This document shows, in pieces, positions 1-29,800 of a DNA stretch of 31,787 nucleotides. Under the pieces are notes generated by a model. That model was not told the origin of the DNA and did not search any database. It was given only the letters and a program-made list of their open reading frames with translations. Every line of letters begins with the position of its first letter. Position 1 is the first letter of the stretch. The stretch spans positions 699,858-731,644 of the forward strand of contig NW_003140814.1 of assembly GCF_000003605.2 (NCBI RefSeq), read 5' to 3'. The DNA comes from Saccoglossus kowalevskii. Its lineage: Eukaryota > Hemichordata > Enteropneusta > Harrimaniidae. A program made the position numbers and the translations under genes.

Positions 1-59
1 CACATTTCCAGCAAAAGACGCAGGCTGAAAATTTGGTTACTGCACAAGCTATCAGGCAG

Positions 60-200
60 TACAATATCATATATGATCTTTGGTGGCCCTGGACCTCAAG
101 GATGCATACCGACATATCCCAATGCACCCAGCAAGCCAAACTCTGCTGAGGTTTGTCTAGAAAAAACGACATGCCAATTTGAGTTCTTTCATTCAGTCTT
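60..200 (+). mobile_element. Reverse-transcriptase fragment of a DIRS- or Ty3-like retrotransposon (decayed)
   Basis: From base 83 the + strand reads VALDLKDAYRHIPMHP, then LLRFV, before a TAG at 158. This matches the DLKDAYxHIPIHP...LRF block of reverse transcriptases of DIRS and Ty3/Gypsy-type elements. Only about 25 codons survive, and the gene 1 exon begins 67 bases later, so it is an intronic fossil. The family assignment is from motif memory only. Confidence 0.55.
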
Positions 201-266
201 TGTAAGTAATTAGAGTGATGCCATAAACAAATACTGTAATTGAATAATTGCTTTTTAATTCTGCAG

Positions 267-17450
<17,184 letters not shown>

Positions 17451-17681
17451 GTTGTAAAAGTTTTTATCTGAAAAAAAAAATATTTCTATCAAAGTCAAGT
17501 TTAATATAATGTTCAATTGATGTTTTATATGGGTGAAGGGTTATATGAAGGCTTAGTATGGTCTTTGTTCTTGTCTCTTTTCTGTCGGTGCAATAATTTG
17601 TTATTTTTAATCAATTTTTTGATTCCCTATTTTATGCTATTGAATGTATGGAATAATGTTATGCCAATATTTTATGTTACA

Positions 17682-17687
17682 AATAAA
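17682..17687 (+). terminator. Poly(A) signal of gene 1
   Basis: A canonical AATAAA lies 232 bases after the stop codon in a very AT-rich 3' untranslated region, followed by T-rich and GT-containing sequence (TTTTTGTTATAG). No earlier AATAAA was seen between the stop codon and this site. Confidence 0.6.
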
Positions 17688-17739
17688 TAATGATATATAG
17701 TAAAAAATATTTTTGTTATAGTATATACAATATTCACTT

Positions 17740-18420
17740 TATCTTGGATGTAATTCAAGTCTTCCCATCCTAAGTCCCCCAACACTGCAGGTCCTGCCAC
17801 ATTTCTATTTACTTTGGATACAAATTTCCCAAATTGGTACTGAATACTTTTTAATTTCTTTTAACCTCTCTGCTATCTTGAAATCTTATTCCACACTCAT
17901 AATGCATTGATGGCATGATTATGCTATGCCTTAACAAATCGATTAAAACTGTTGTGTTGGTTAATTATTGATTTGCCATATGCTAAGATTGCCTTTTTTA
18001 TAAACTTAAGTAAATTGTGTGTGGTCATTTAGTTTTTTTGATATAGTTATGCCTGAATAATTGTATTTTTTACTTCTTTTAATGTCAAGTTTCCTAGTTT
18101 CCAAATTTTGTCCTTTTTGTGGAGTTTTTTGCCATAATACATTATCTGTCATATGGATTGGTTATAACTAAGTTTCCATTTACTAGCAAACTGAGCTGCT
18201 ATATCAAGCATACTTTGAAGTTCACTTGCATTATTAGTTATTAAAGCTACATCATCTGCCCAAAAAGCCCTGGTATTATTTGTGTTTCTACCCTCACCTC
18301 TAGGTTTGATTCAAATAACGTTTTTGCAAATTCATTTATATAAATTGAGAAGAGTAGGGGGCTCACATCCTTGTTTTACACCTCTACTGGTTTCGAAGTA
18401 TTCAGTCTCAATATCATTAA
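17740..18420 (-). mobile_element. LINE (non-LTR retrotransposon) reverse-transcriptase fossil
   Basis: On the minus strand from about 18410 downward it reads SRGVKQGCEP then LLFSIYINEFAK, matching the GVRQGCPLSPLLFNLYIND block. It is followed after a frame shift by ADDVALITNNASELQSML near 18260, the catalytic ADD block, and then KIMYYGKK-like and NLTLKEVKN-like stretches. Frame changes and stops show that it is inactive. Confidence 0.7.
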
Positions 18421-18727
18421 AATTGATTATTTAATGGAGGAAATTTACCCTTGTAACAGGCTATTTTGGGTTCAAAATCAGGTATTTCTATCATTGCCGC
18501 TGCACCAAATGTACAGTAACATGACTATGAGTACCGTAATTCAACCTCGCATGCAAATTGTCAAGACTACCAAGAACACATTGCTAAGTCTACGAGTAAA
18601 ATATTTTCTATTAATAAACTAGAGAGTTTACCCACACATGGCTGATGATATTTCCAGGGAAACAAGATTAACCTAGTTTTATATAAAGTGTATGATTTTG
18701 TTTTAAATGGCCAAAAAGCAGTCCTGT

Positions 18728-19260
18728 TTATTCTTGAAGTTTACTGTGAACCGTCTGTGTCGTTACACCTTTAGTACTTACTTCCAATGTTACAATCTTG
18801 GCCAATTCAGTTAACTCTAGTTCGGGCAAAAACAATGCAAATCGTGGAGACTCGTCTGATTCGCAAAGACTCATTTTGAAAAGTGTAGTCCATGCATGTA
18901 CGACGTCATCGCTGGTCTACAATTCGAATGTGATATCTTCATAGAAAAATGGTTCACTTGCGAAATGACTGCATATTGTCCAATGACTATCACTGCACAT
19001 AATTTCAAGACCCTCTTTTCTCAGCGCATGGCAGATTTCTAGCAACCACAGTCTCTGTGCCATACCCTATGCATTAACATAGAAACAATAAAAATTCAAT
19101 CGTTGTACAACTTCATAGAACACAAAACAGGCGACTGTATCAACAGTTAGAACGATGTATGGTTCATCATGGTTTGTACCTGTGGATCCATAACTCGTCT
19201 TATGTCGGTCTTTAGTGATTGTGGTGGTATTTCAGTCATTTCTGATATATTTTGTGTCAT
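18728..19260 (-). pseudogene. Unrecognised minus-strand coding-like segment (small gene or decayed gene)
   Basis: An ATG at 19260 opens 27 codons (MTQNISEMTEIPPQSL...) to a possible donor CAG|GTACAA at 19179. A T-rich stretch ending in ATAG at 19067 could be an acceptor. From 19066 the same phase gives 49 codons (GMAQRLWLLEICHALRKEG...DITFEL) to TAG at 18919-18917. After that single stop the frame stays open for 62 more codons (including LFLPELELTELAKIVTLE) to TAA at 18730. Composition looks protein-like, but I recognise no family. It may be a 76-residue two-exon gene, or an older gene broken by one stop. Confidence 0.3.
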
Positions 19261-20799
19261 TAAATTTGTTATTTTCAGATATTAGGATTTTTATCGACAC
19301 ATAAGAGCTATTTCTCCCATAGTCTTGCGTAACACGTACGTGCTGGCGTCGCAAATAAAAGTCGAGAAAAGTACACTATTCTCCTATCGATAGTATATTT
19401 ATTAAACACCAGCGCGAAAACCATGACAACAATTATTTGTTTGAAGTTCTTCTTCTCAAGATTTAGCTCGCTGAACTGTACGTAACTCAAGTGACAGCAA
19501 TTACTTTGCTAGATGACGGCATTGCATTAGAACTTTCCTCGGAAAGTGGAACAGCTAAATCGCCGTCTAAAATGGTCGTCTGCTACTATAGTATTTACAG
19601 GGGTGGTGAAACTGGGGGGGGGGTGATTGGCGTTAGCTTCGGTGGTGTGTTGCGAGAAAATATTCTGCTTTTATTGACTTTTATTTGCGAAGCCATTTGG
19701 CGTCACACTTTTGTGTCGTGAATTGTTAATTTAATGACGCGTCGAGGATAATAACCCAAATCTCACAAATTTGGTCGAGAAATTACATGGTTAGACTACT
19801 GAATTGGTTTGTTTACTAACGGTTGGCGGGCGATACGTTCAATTACTTGCGATATTCGTGCCTGAGCGCCAATAAATGATATCAAGATTGTAACACCTCT
19901 TTGTACAAATACAGGGACGGGGCGCTAGTGTAATTGTTATCTAAAAAACATATATCTCGTTAACAATCTTTCTTGAATCAGCCAGAGCGTGCATTTAGCC
20001 ACAGTTCCTTGAGGGACTGCGTTTTAGCTAACGTATAGTTTGAAAATGTTGCTGAGTCGCTCACTTTAACTACTGTAGAATACTTTATTTTCGCCTGCAA
20101 CTAATTTTCGCTGAAGGAATAATTCAGTTAAAATAAAATCCAGCGAATATACCTTTTTTTCTTATATTATACATTCAACTCGTCAACAATCAGTGAGAAT
20201 AAATGCCATGCAAAACACACATAAAGTCGTTTGAGCGAAAATTAATTCCAGCTAAAATTCAGTGTGATAAAATTAAAATAAGCTGTAGCATCGGAGCTAT
20301 TTGTCTTGTTGAACAACCACCTGGATGTGGCAAACAACGTGTTTTGTTATGACAAACATTAAAACAACCCCAGGGAGAAAGTGTACAGCGTCAAGGGGTT
20401 GTCAAGGCTGAAATGATATTGAACAAACATATCAATCAAACGATGGAACGTTATCGACAGTGAGCACATAGCAAAAAATATAACCTATTTTTCTATTTTG
20501 ATGTAGATACCATATCTGCGTGGTTGAATTATTCAGGGATTTATAAATTTTGAATATAAAGTAAAAAGTATCTGCAATAAAATATATAATATATGATTTT
20601 AATACACTGAACACAAATCATTAATTGTACAATTCAGGCGGCGTTTATGTTTGTTCAACTTTCCATAGAGCACTGCAAACAACCGCCCCTTTCTTCGTGA
20701 TTTATAACATCGACGCGTAACTTTCATACATTTCTTTATTTAAAGATTTAATGTAAAGAGTCAAAGCATTGGCATTACAAGACTACTGCGTGCTTAGCC
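19261..20799 (+). other. Upstream region of gene 2
   Basis: About 1.5 kb separates the possible minus-strand gene from the gene 2 ATG, so it should contain the gene 2 promoter and perhaps a divergent one. CpG is more frequent than in the introns, and there is a run of ten G near 19614. I see no convincing TATA box or initiator at a fixed distance, so no promoter is placed. Confidence 0.4.
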
Positions 20800-20848
20800 A
20801 TGAAGTCGTGTTTGATGCCAATATTTCTCTTTTATGTCCTCCAGTCGG
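20800..20848 (+). CDS. Gene 2 exon 1: start codon and signal peptide
   Basis: Encodes MKSCLMPIFLFYVLQSG, with a basic residue at 2, a hydrophobic core and small residues at the end: a standard secretory signal. The ATG has G at -3. The donor G|GTAGGT is phase 1, matching the first MAM exon. No other ATG near the phase-1 donor gives a hydrophobic leader. Confidence 0.8.
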
Positions 20849-23800
20849 GTAGGTACTATTTTACTTACTTTTGGCTCGTGTTATTTTTTACGGTAGGACA
20901 GTTCTAAAACTGTTAAAGTGTTGTGGCTCTGGGTACTGGGATTTATTGTGAAATGGTGTATGAACTCATGTGATTCCTAGTATATGAATACACGAATGCG
21001 CATTCATCGACCACTAGTTATTCTTACTAGTATACTATTGATTTTTGAGGACAATTGCGTCAGTTTTTAAGTCATCATCACAGTAAAGCATCTTTGGTAT
21101 AACATGCTAAAAAGAGGTGTTTTATACCAGCTTTAATCTTATTATACAACCCCAAATCATATTTGATGTTGGTGCGAGGGTATTAAGGCATAAAATACGG
21201 GCGGCATGTGGCCTAGGTGTCTGGACAAAAACTCTCTGTGTCATAATCAATTAGACAGTCGGTTTAATAAATTTAGTATATGCCCTACAGGCTTGGTAAT
21301 TGTACTGTATACATGCATCGGTAATTTCTAGGAACGAAGCAGGCGAATCTAATCTGTGGTTTTGTTTCCCAAATCTCATTTGGATCTCTATATTTTTAGA
21401 ATATACTCACTAAATTTAAGTATCTCGACGAATACCACCTCCTCAGTGTATGATGTGAAATTTGCGGTTTTAGCTTCTTTGTAGCACTTCCCAAGATAGC
21501 AGCGTATGTCTTTTTTGTTTCAATCATCCGAACTCCATGGTCACATGTTACTGTGTTAACTACACGTGCACTGAAAATACATCAAAGACTGTGGGTAGAA
21601 CCACTTTTCGCCAATAATTATTTATCACCGAATTGTGTTTACTTAAAATGATAGCATTGGACAGTTTGATAAATGTACATTGGAGTACTTGACAAAATAA
21701 ACAATATTAAGTGTTTGTTTGCTTTTTTTATTTATCAATTGGCACGATCACACTTATGTCACCGTTATCTTCAGACATGCGCCTCCACAATAATATATCT
21801 GATGTACATTTATAACACAACGACAGATTCTAGTCTATCACCGTCGTTTCGAATAAGAAAGCTACATTTACGATGATTGTTATGACTACTGTAATATTCA
21901 AAATGAGACTTGCGCATGTTGATCTGTAAGCCAAGGTTCATTAGGGGTGGACCATTAGAATTAGGGATTTCCTTCACTTAGTTTAATGGTATTCATTTCA
22001 ATGATGAATTCGCTTTATTTTCTTTGATATTTCCTCTGTGTGTAATATTTCCCCCTATATATGGGCATGCATAATTATATTTCTGTTATTAATCCAGGCA
22101 GGATTTCTTTTTCATGAATTTATCCTGTGCATTTACTTTTCAATTTTGCCATGCCTTAGAGTTTATAATGGTAAACCCCTTACACTCTATCTTGAGCAGT
22201 CTTTGACGAATGATTAGTGGTTTAGTGAGTTACACACTTGATTAATGTGACGAGGCGTCTTACCGATGTCAACAATTCGAATCCTGTCATATGTGTCAAG
22301 ATGCAACTGTAATTACATTGTGTGTTTCGTTTTAAGGCATTCATGGTCAAGATTGCACGTTTGAAAATAATTTATGTGGATGGACTAATGCCAATAATGA
22401 TGACATTGACTGGATTCGGCAAAAAAGTAACACTGGGACGAAACATACTGGGCCAAATGGAGATCACACGATCGGAGGTTTGTGACAGTTCCGTCTTGTT
22501 CACTTTTAAGCGTTTACTGGTGAGGTCATGGCGCTACTGTTTTACAGTGTTACTGTATCATATGAAAGAGATTTGGTGTTTTGCTACGGTGGAGTCAGTG
22601 AACTCGAGTTTAATTTAAAATATTTAAATTTGTACGTATCAATTTCTTTTAAATTAGTCCAATTCAAACCAGACGATTGGATTGGCTAGACTTGTATCAC
22701 AGATCCCATCTCCGCTATGTCTAATGTAACAGCTCAGACCACTTTAGTGGTAGCAGTAATAACCCACAAATCCATATAGTGTTAAGCTGGTGGTGTTCGA
22801 ATTTTATGTATTAAATAAACAATGTATTCTATACGCGTTGTATATAGTACGTCGCTATGAGTCCCATATGGAACAAGACGCGGCGCATATATTTTTTAAG
22901 TATTTGGGTTTGAAAATTTATAACGTACATGGCTTTAATTTGTTGACTCCAGTTCAATTCTATATTTCTCTATATGTGTGTATGTTTATACTGTGTTCAA
23001 ATGTTGACATGTGAATATATATATATTTATTGAGTATTTCGTTTTAACACTTCAGTTAATGGACACTTCGTGTATATTGAGAATACATTTGTTGGTGATC
23101 TAGGCGACAAAGCTCGATTGATTAGTCCCGGTATTAGTTTCACTGACGATAATCGACAATGTCTAACATTCTGGTAAGTTTTTTTGTCCATAGCTGTGTG
23201 TAATATTGTCGGAGTTATTGTTATTGAAGATAATTATTATACCTATTCATTGCGAGTAACGCGGTGTGACCAGTTTCTAAAAGCCCCCGCAATGAAGAAT
23301 TTATATTTTAAAGTAATGAATATAATGTCTCAACCATGTTTAAGTCATGGTTGTGACAATTCACGACGAACTGATTGAATACACCACTTTTTGTCAGATT
23401 ATAATGTCAGTTCACAAGAAAAGTAATACCCAGTACTTGAGAGTTGAGTCCGTATTTCAGGTACCACATGTATGGCGCACACATACAAACATTGAATGTT
23501 TACCTGGCTGATCGTGAAGGACTAGGTGCTGCCATATGGCGCAGACGCGGTTTGCAGGGAAACGATTGGAATAAAGCACAGATTACATTAGGTGCGTCTG
23601 GTATTGGTGCAAAGAATGTCGTATTTGAGGCAGTTCATGGCATTATACAGGGAGACATATCATTGGATGATATCACCCTTGTAGATGGAGACTGTATTCC
23701 AGGTAAACGTGCGATACGTAACTTATGATCGTCTACTTATACATGCCAGAATGTCACTGTTTCATATGTGAGTCATTCATTCGTTTTAAAAGCTGTGTAT

Positions 23801-26800
23801 TCTACCGGTAGATTATTGTGACTTTGAAGACGGCACTGCATTGTGTGGAGGAATACAGGATCGGACGGATACATTCGACTTCTTACTTTCAACTGGCACT
23901 TTAGGTTCTGCCTCCGATCATACACTTGGAACTTCATTCGGTGAGTAAATTTCAGAAACAAATCACGGTCATATATGTCGCCAGACCTGTTCTTTCAACT
24001 TCGTTATTCGTTCATTTGTAACTAACCATAAAGAGAACACAGTATGTTGGCGAAGCTCACCGACAGATGAGAGAATATGAGAATTCACAATCGCACCAAT
24101 GTGTGAGAATGTGTGTTTTATTATACATCACAGAACTGAACTTTGAATGCACATTTTTGAAAGTGATCAATTAACGTAGAATCCTCGCAAACCTTTTCTG
24201 TACTTTGTTCTGTGTATCATGTGGCCGCCGGTATTCTGTATTTCTTTACTGATTAAAGCAATTATATTTCTATTGCATACTCAGGGCATTTGCTAATGAT
24301 ATCAACAGCAACCGATAACAGATATGGAACAGCTCGTTTCATCACATCTACATTCTTCGCTAATTCCACAAAATGTCTGCAGTTTTATCACACTAAAAGT
24401 GGGGACCAGAATATTGGTGCGTTAAGGGTATATGCTCAGATTGGTAGTAACCGTGGTCCCGTACTCTGGTCTAAGAGTGTAAGCTTTGAATACGGATGGT
24501 ACGAAGAGCGAGTGACAATTGAGACTGTGGAAGATTTCCAAATTGTATTTGAAGTAGCTCGCAATAATGGTAACTCTGGATACCTTGGAATTGACGATGT
24601 CTTCGTTTTTGACGGAGTTTGCTCCTCTGTAGGTACGATAAATGCACATACATATGTGATGATAAATGATTCCATCTTTGCAGTATGTTGTACAATGTAT
24701 TTGTCATAACAATCATTGTTTCTTTCTCTTAATAAGGCAATATATACTGATAATCCAAGATATACAATCTTATACATTATTCATATTTCTGTCGTAGGTG
24801 ATTTGCCAGGTTCTTGTGATTTTGAAAAAGGACTTTGTTCCTGGAAAAACACATTTGGAGATTCGATGGACTGGGTTGAAAACAAAGGTAGAACTGGCAC
24901 TGGAGGCACGGGTCCATCTACCGACCATACTCTTGGAACTGAATATGGTATGAAATACGATATTGATTTTCATTAACCATATATGGTACACCTTGATCAC
25001 CGCCTTTTGGTGTGAATATATTAAGTTATGGATCGATGTAATTGAATAGCACTGTTAGTGTATCATCTATGACGTATGTGATGTTTTAATTCATGTTGCA
25101 GGCACGTATTTGTATTTTGAAGCTTCAAACATTGTAACAGGTACAACCGGTGCTGTATACAGTGAACCATATGAAGCCAACGTTGGTGAGAGTCGCTGCA
25201 TGACGTTTTGGTATCACATGTACGGGAAGAGTGTTGGGAAATTGACAATACAACAACTGCTGGCAAATGGAGACGTAATCGATCTATGGACCATGAGTGG
25301 TAATCAAGGTACATTGTGGATTCCTGCACGAGTTGGATACTCTCAGACACAAGATTATATGGTAAAGGTTTCCATCCTTTCAGTTGTAATGATATTAGGT
25401 GTATGTATGATCTAGGTCTGTGATATGATTCATTCCCCATGCATAAACTAACTACAACCGTGGGGCAATATATAAATACGTTTTATCGAAGATACGTAAT
25501 GCATATACAACTAGAGTAATATACCATGTATATGTGTGTACATTGTTAGCATCATGCCAGTTTATAATATTAAATGCGAATATCTAGTGGGCAAATGTAC
25601 ATATTAATAATAAAGAAATCAATAGAATGTAATTGAACCGATTTCCAAAATTGAGTGATGTTCACTACTGTTTAAATTTCTAATAGATGCCGACATAGAA
25701 AGTTAGGCAGTAAATTTGACATAGTATTTACCATGCGATTTATTCGGTGTTATTTACCTTGACTATTACAAAACATTTGTAATTGTATGTTAACGTACAG
25801 AAATGTGCACCCTTTGTCCCCCACTTCTTTGACCTTTTTTTCAGTCAGGCCAGACATAGGCCTCAATGACGCCTACACACAGAGTACCCTTAGGTGGCGC
25901 CCTCACTCAAGTATCACGTCGTCCTTGCCATGATGTTGGTCAAAGGCGACCAATATCATGGAATAGACGGCTGAGACGTTTGCACGCTGATGCTTTCGAC
26001 CCCCTACTTTTCTCGCATATCAGTCTCTTGTGTCATTTCTAGTGCGTTAATTACAATTTAAATTGCTGAATAAATAATTATTTAAGCAATTAATTAATCT
26101 TTCCTCAATAACTATTCCCACTATCTCACTAGCAATTGCATCGCTTTACCAAACTTTAAGCATTATACGAATATGATAGTAAAACAGCAATTATATGGAC
26201 GCACCTTTAGTTTACATGTAGTGGCACAATATTACTAAAAGCGATACACACGCTAAATGCTATGTGTGTTGTTTGGATTTCAGTTGAGTTTTAATGCAAC
26301 ACGTGGCGATGGTGGTCCATCCGGTGACATATGTATTGACGATATAGCAATAACTACTGGATACTGTTCATGTGAGTAAACATTTTTCGTGATTTGCATA
26401 TTGATCAAGGTTTACAGTTTCACAACGGTGTTTTGATATTGCCTATACGAACACTGCCACAAGCTTATTTTAAGCAGATGACTGTGTGGAACTACATGGG
26501 GGAAACAGGAAAACATGACTTGTTGAATTGGAAAATTGTTTGAAACCCGAAATAATGCAAAATTGTGTCGAGAAAAATTAAAAACTACTTTTTTGTAAAT
26601 ACATTGCAGTTTGCCCAATACTAATCCAAGGAATGTAAAAACTACCCACCCTCTTCGAACCCACCCACGTTTGTCAAACTGAATGTTGATATACATTATT
26701 GTGTGCTAATGTTTATGCGAGAAAGGCTGTTCGCGTGAATGTGTGAGTTGCTGTAATACGGTCGTCCATTCATTATGAATTCATAATTATGTTGTCAGGT

Positions 26801-29800
26801 AGGTCACCTCCAAGTGTGTTGATCCATCTTATCCAGTTGTATTCAATCATTATATTTGTATGTGATTCACAGCTTCCTATAGTATATTCGATTGTGATTT
26901 CGAGGGTGATTTTTGTGGATGGAATCAGACAACGGATGATGAATTGGAATGGATCAGAAATCAAGGTGACACAGGATCTCCCCATACTGGTCCTTACGAA
27001 GACCACACTAAGGGAGGTAACTATCCCTCATTAGCTCGATGGATAATTCATTGGTAGATTCAGAACAATAATTATATGTCGGCTCTGTTGGATAATAGTG
27101 CATAGCAACAGATAACACATTTAAATCTTTACACTTTGGATATTTTCTGCCTACTAGTATTCATTTCACCGTTATGTTTCACAAGTGTTTTGCTATTGTA
27201 TGTTTTTTTTCTTATTTACCCCATCTGTTTATTATCGGGTTGTAATGTTGGAATCACGGTCAGCAAATGTTTTATCTATTTATAGCGTATGGATGGTACC
27301 TTTACATCGACAATATTGCTCAGCAAACTTTCGGAGACGCTGCACGACTACGAAGTCCATCTGTTACGTTTGAAGAAAATCAACCAAAATGTCTTACATT
27401 CTGGTGGGTATCAATAGTTACGTTTCACACGTCTAAAAACGCCGATATTAACACCGTTTTTGTGTGTGTGCAAATATTAGATAATTAGATATTTATGCCA
27501 CACTTGACGCTATTTGTGTTTGCTCAACTATTCAGTTTTCTGTTTTGTTTCACCCAGGTATCACGTGTACGGAGCCCATGTTGGTTCATTGAGTGTTTAT
27601 TTAGAAGCAACACAAGGACTTAATCCAATATGGACAAGACGAACAACTCTGGGTGACCGATGGAACCAAGCCAAAGTAAATCTGTTACTTACATCTGACG
27701 ACACACGTAGCGTTGTCTTAGAAGCGACACAGGGGTATAGAATCCATGGTGACATTGCTATTGATGATATTAGCTTAGAAAGTGGATTTTGCAAGCGAGG
27801 TATTTACATAAAATAATATTTCACAATTGAAATGTGTTTTCATTTTCTAGTCCACAGATCTAACAGATATTTGTCATATTTAAAAAATTTCAGATTATTT
27901 TGGTTGCGATTTTGAGGATAATACACTGTGTGGTGGTTCATTTGAAAGTACAGGGAAATTCAACTGGACTTTGACAGCGGCCGATGATACTACTGGACCA
28001 TCCTACGACTACACGTATATGACTATGTCAGGTGTGATTACATTTGAAAGTCTTCGGGCCATATATATATACAGTTCATTTTTCATTGACCAATGCCACT
28101 TTAATTGCACATTGTTATCTTTAAAGGTGGATGATGAACATTACTAGTAAAAAAATCAGTCATCTATTTTTCGTTTTAGGTCACTACCTACTATTAAAAA
28201 CATCCCTTGCTAACCAGGGACAGTTAGCTATATATTATACAGCTACCACATCGACCACATCCAACAGATGTCTACAGTTCTACTATGCCGGCAGTAACGA
28301 TGACTCGGCTTTGTTGAGCGTTCTAACTAAGGTCAATGGACATACAAGTCACCCGATATGGACACGCTACCTTCAGATTGGCGATGGGTGGCAAACTGGT
28401 CAAGTGTCTATTAAACAACAGAGGAATTTTAAGATAATATTTATAGTACATATGCTTGGGAATGCAGCCAGTGATGCTTATGTTGCATTGGACGATATAC
28501 AACTATTGGATACTGACTGTCCGAGTCCAGGTGAGTGCAGTACGTTTTCATTTTGCAGTTCAACACATTCTGCGTCAATCGAAATTCGTTTCAAAACTAT
28601 GACGCAATTAGACACGTTCGTAAGATTCAAACCTAACATATTGTGTGTTTTTGATATGGTGACGTCAAGCATATTATGTAATTATAACTATTAATTATTC
28701 ATCAGCTAATTGCATTTTTGAATTTGGTAAATGTACCTGGAGAAATAGCATTGTTGGAGACCAGTTAGATTGGACACTGCATAAAGGTGGCACCGGAACT
28801 GGCGGCACTGGGCCACAGAATGACCATACCGTGGGTACGGGTGAAGGTAATGCGTTTCTGATACATCAATTTCGCTAAATACATACATAAGTGAAATTAG
28901 AATTGGATGTATTTTGAGTTCGACTTTTAATAATATACATCCACAGGTTTGTATGGGGATATTGATATTATACAATGAATCAATAAAAAAAGGAAACATT
29001 CTTTTCATTCATTAATTTTACTCAGAATTTAGTTTGACGCTCACATGCTTTTATTCAAATTTCTTCATGTGACATGAGTTTTTCGTTACCTACACTAGTT
29101 AAAGTTGTATTTTTATTTGTACATAGGAACTTATTTGTATTTAGAAGGTTCTAACACAAATGAAGGAACTTACGGTGCATTCTATAGTGAACCGCTACCT
29201 GGAGCCTCGAATTACAGATGTTTTGAGTTTTGGTATCACATGACCGGAAAACACATTGGTACATTTCAAGTAGCCATATTGAGCAAAGGCGATCTATCAC
29301 CATCTACTATATGGACTTTGAGTGGTGACCAAGGAGACAGTTGGTTATATGGCAGAATACCATTCAAACAACTAGACGAATCACAGGTATATATATAGTA
29401 CAATTTTAGGTTGAAATAAATTCATGCCTACTTGAAAATAATATATAATGGTTAATATCATCAGGATGACCATACATGAAGTGTTTCGAAAAACACGAAT
29501 GTCATGAAATAAATTTAACTTTTGCATTTCACACTTATTTTGATGAAATTATTTCTTCATGTCTTCCAATTGTGTTCGGTAAAGTGAGATAAAACAAGTT
29601 ATAATATTACTGAAATCCATCCTAATATTATACAATGGGAGATTCTTTCCCATAATCCATTGCATATATAACAGTGATCGATAACGTGTTCAGTTATATG
29701 TCATTTGAATCCCGATTGAACTGGTTTAATGTGGAGACATGTATTCACTGAAATCAGGGTGTAAATAACAGTTTAGAGTTTGATTTTGCCGTTTATACAG

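Noticed and set aside
19491-19721. 76-codon + strand frame upstream of gene 2
   Set aside because: It depends on a run of ten G, has no recognisable motif and no splice connection to gene 2.
20070-20295. Possible foldback element (TAATTTTCGCT shared in inverse orientation)
   Set aside because: Only about 11 bases match exactly and the rest of the arms align poorly.
20419-20658. 12-base inverted repeat TTGAACAAACAT / ATGTTTGTTCAA upstream of gene 2
   Set aside because: Flanks do not extend the match, and in AT-rich DNA a 12-base pair at this spacing is weak evidence.
17451-20799. One continuous gene spanning both exon sets
   Set aside because: Gene 1 has a transmembrane exon, tail, stop and AATAAA, and gene 2 starts with its own signal peptide.
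22205-22300. A functional tRNA gene
   Set aside because: Box-like words are present, but no acceptor stem or anticodon arm can be folded.
24422-25440. Minus-strand frames opposite MAM2 and MAM3 exons
   Set aside because: They are shadows of the strongly supported + strand exons.
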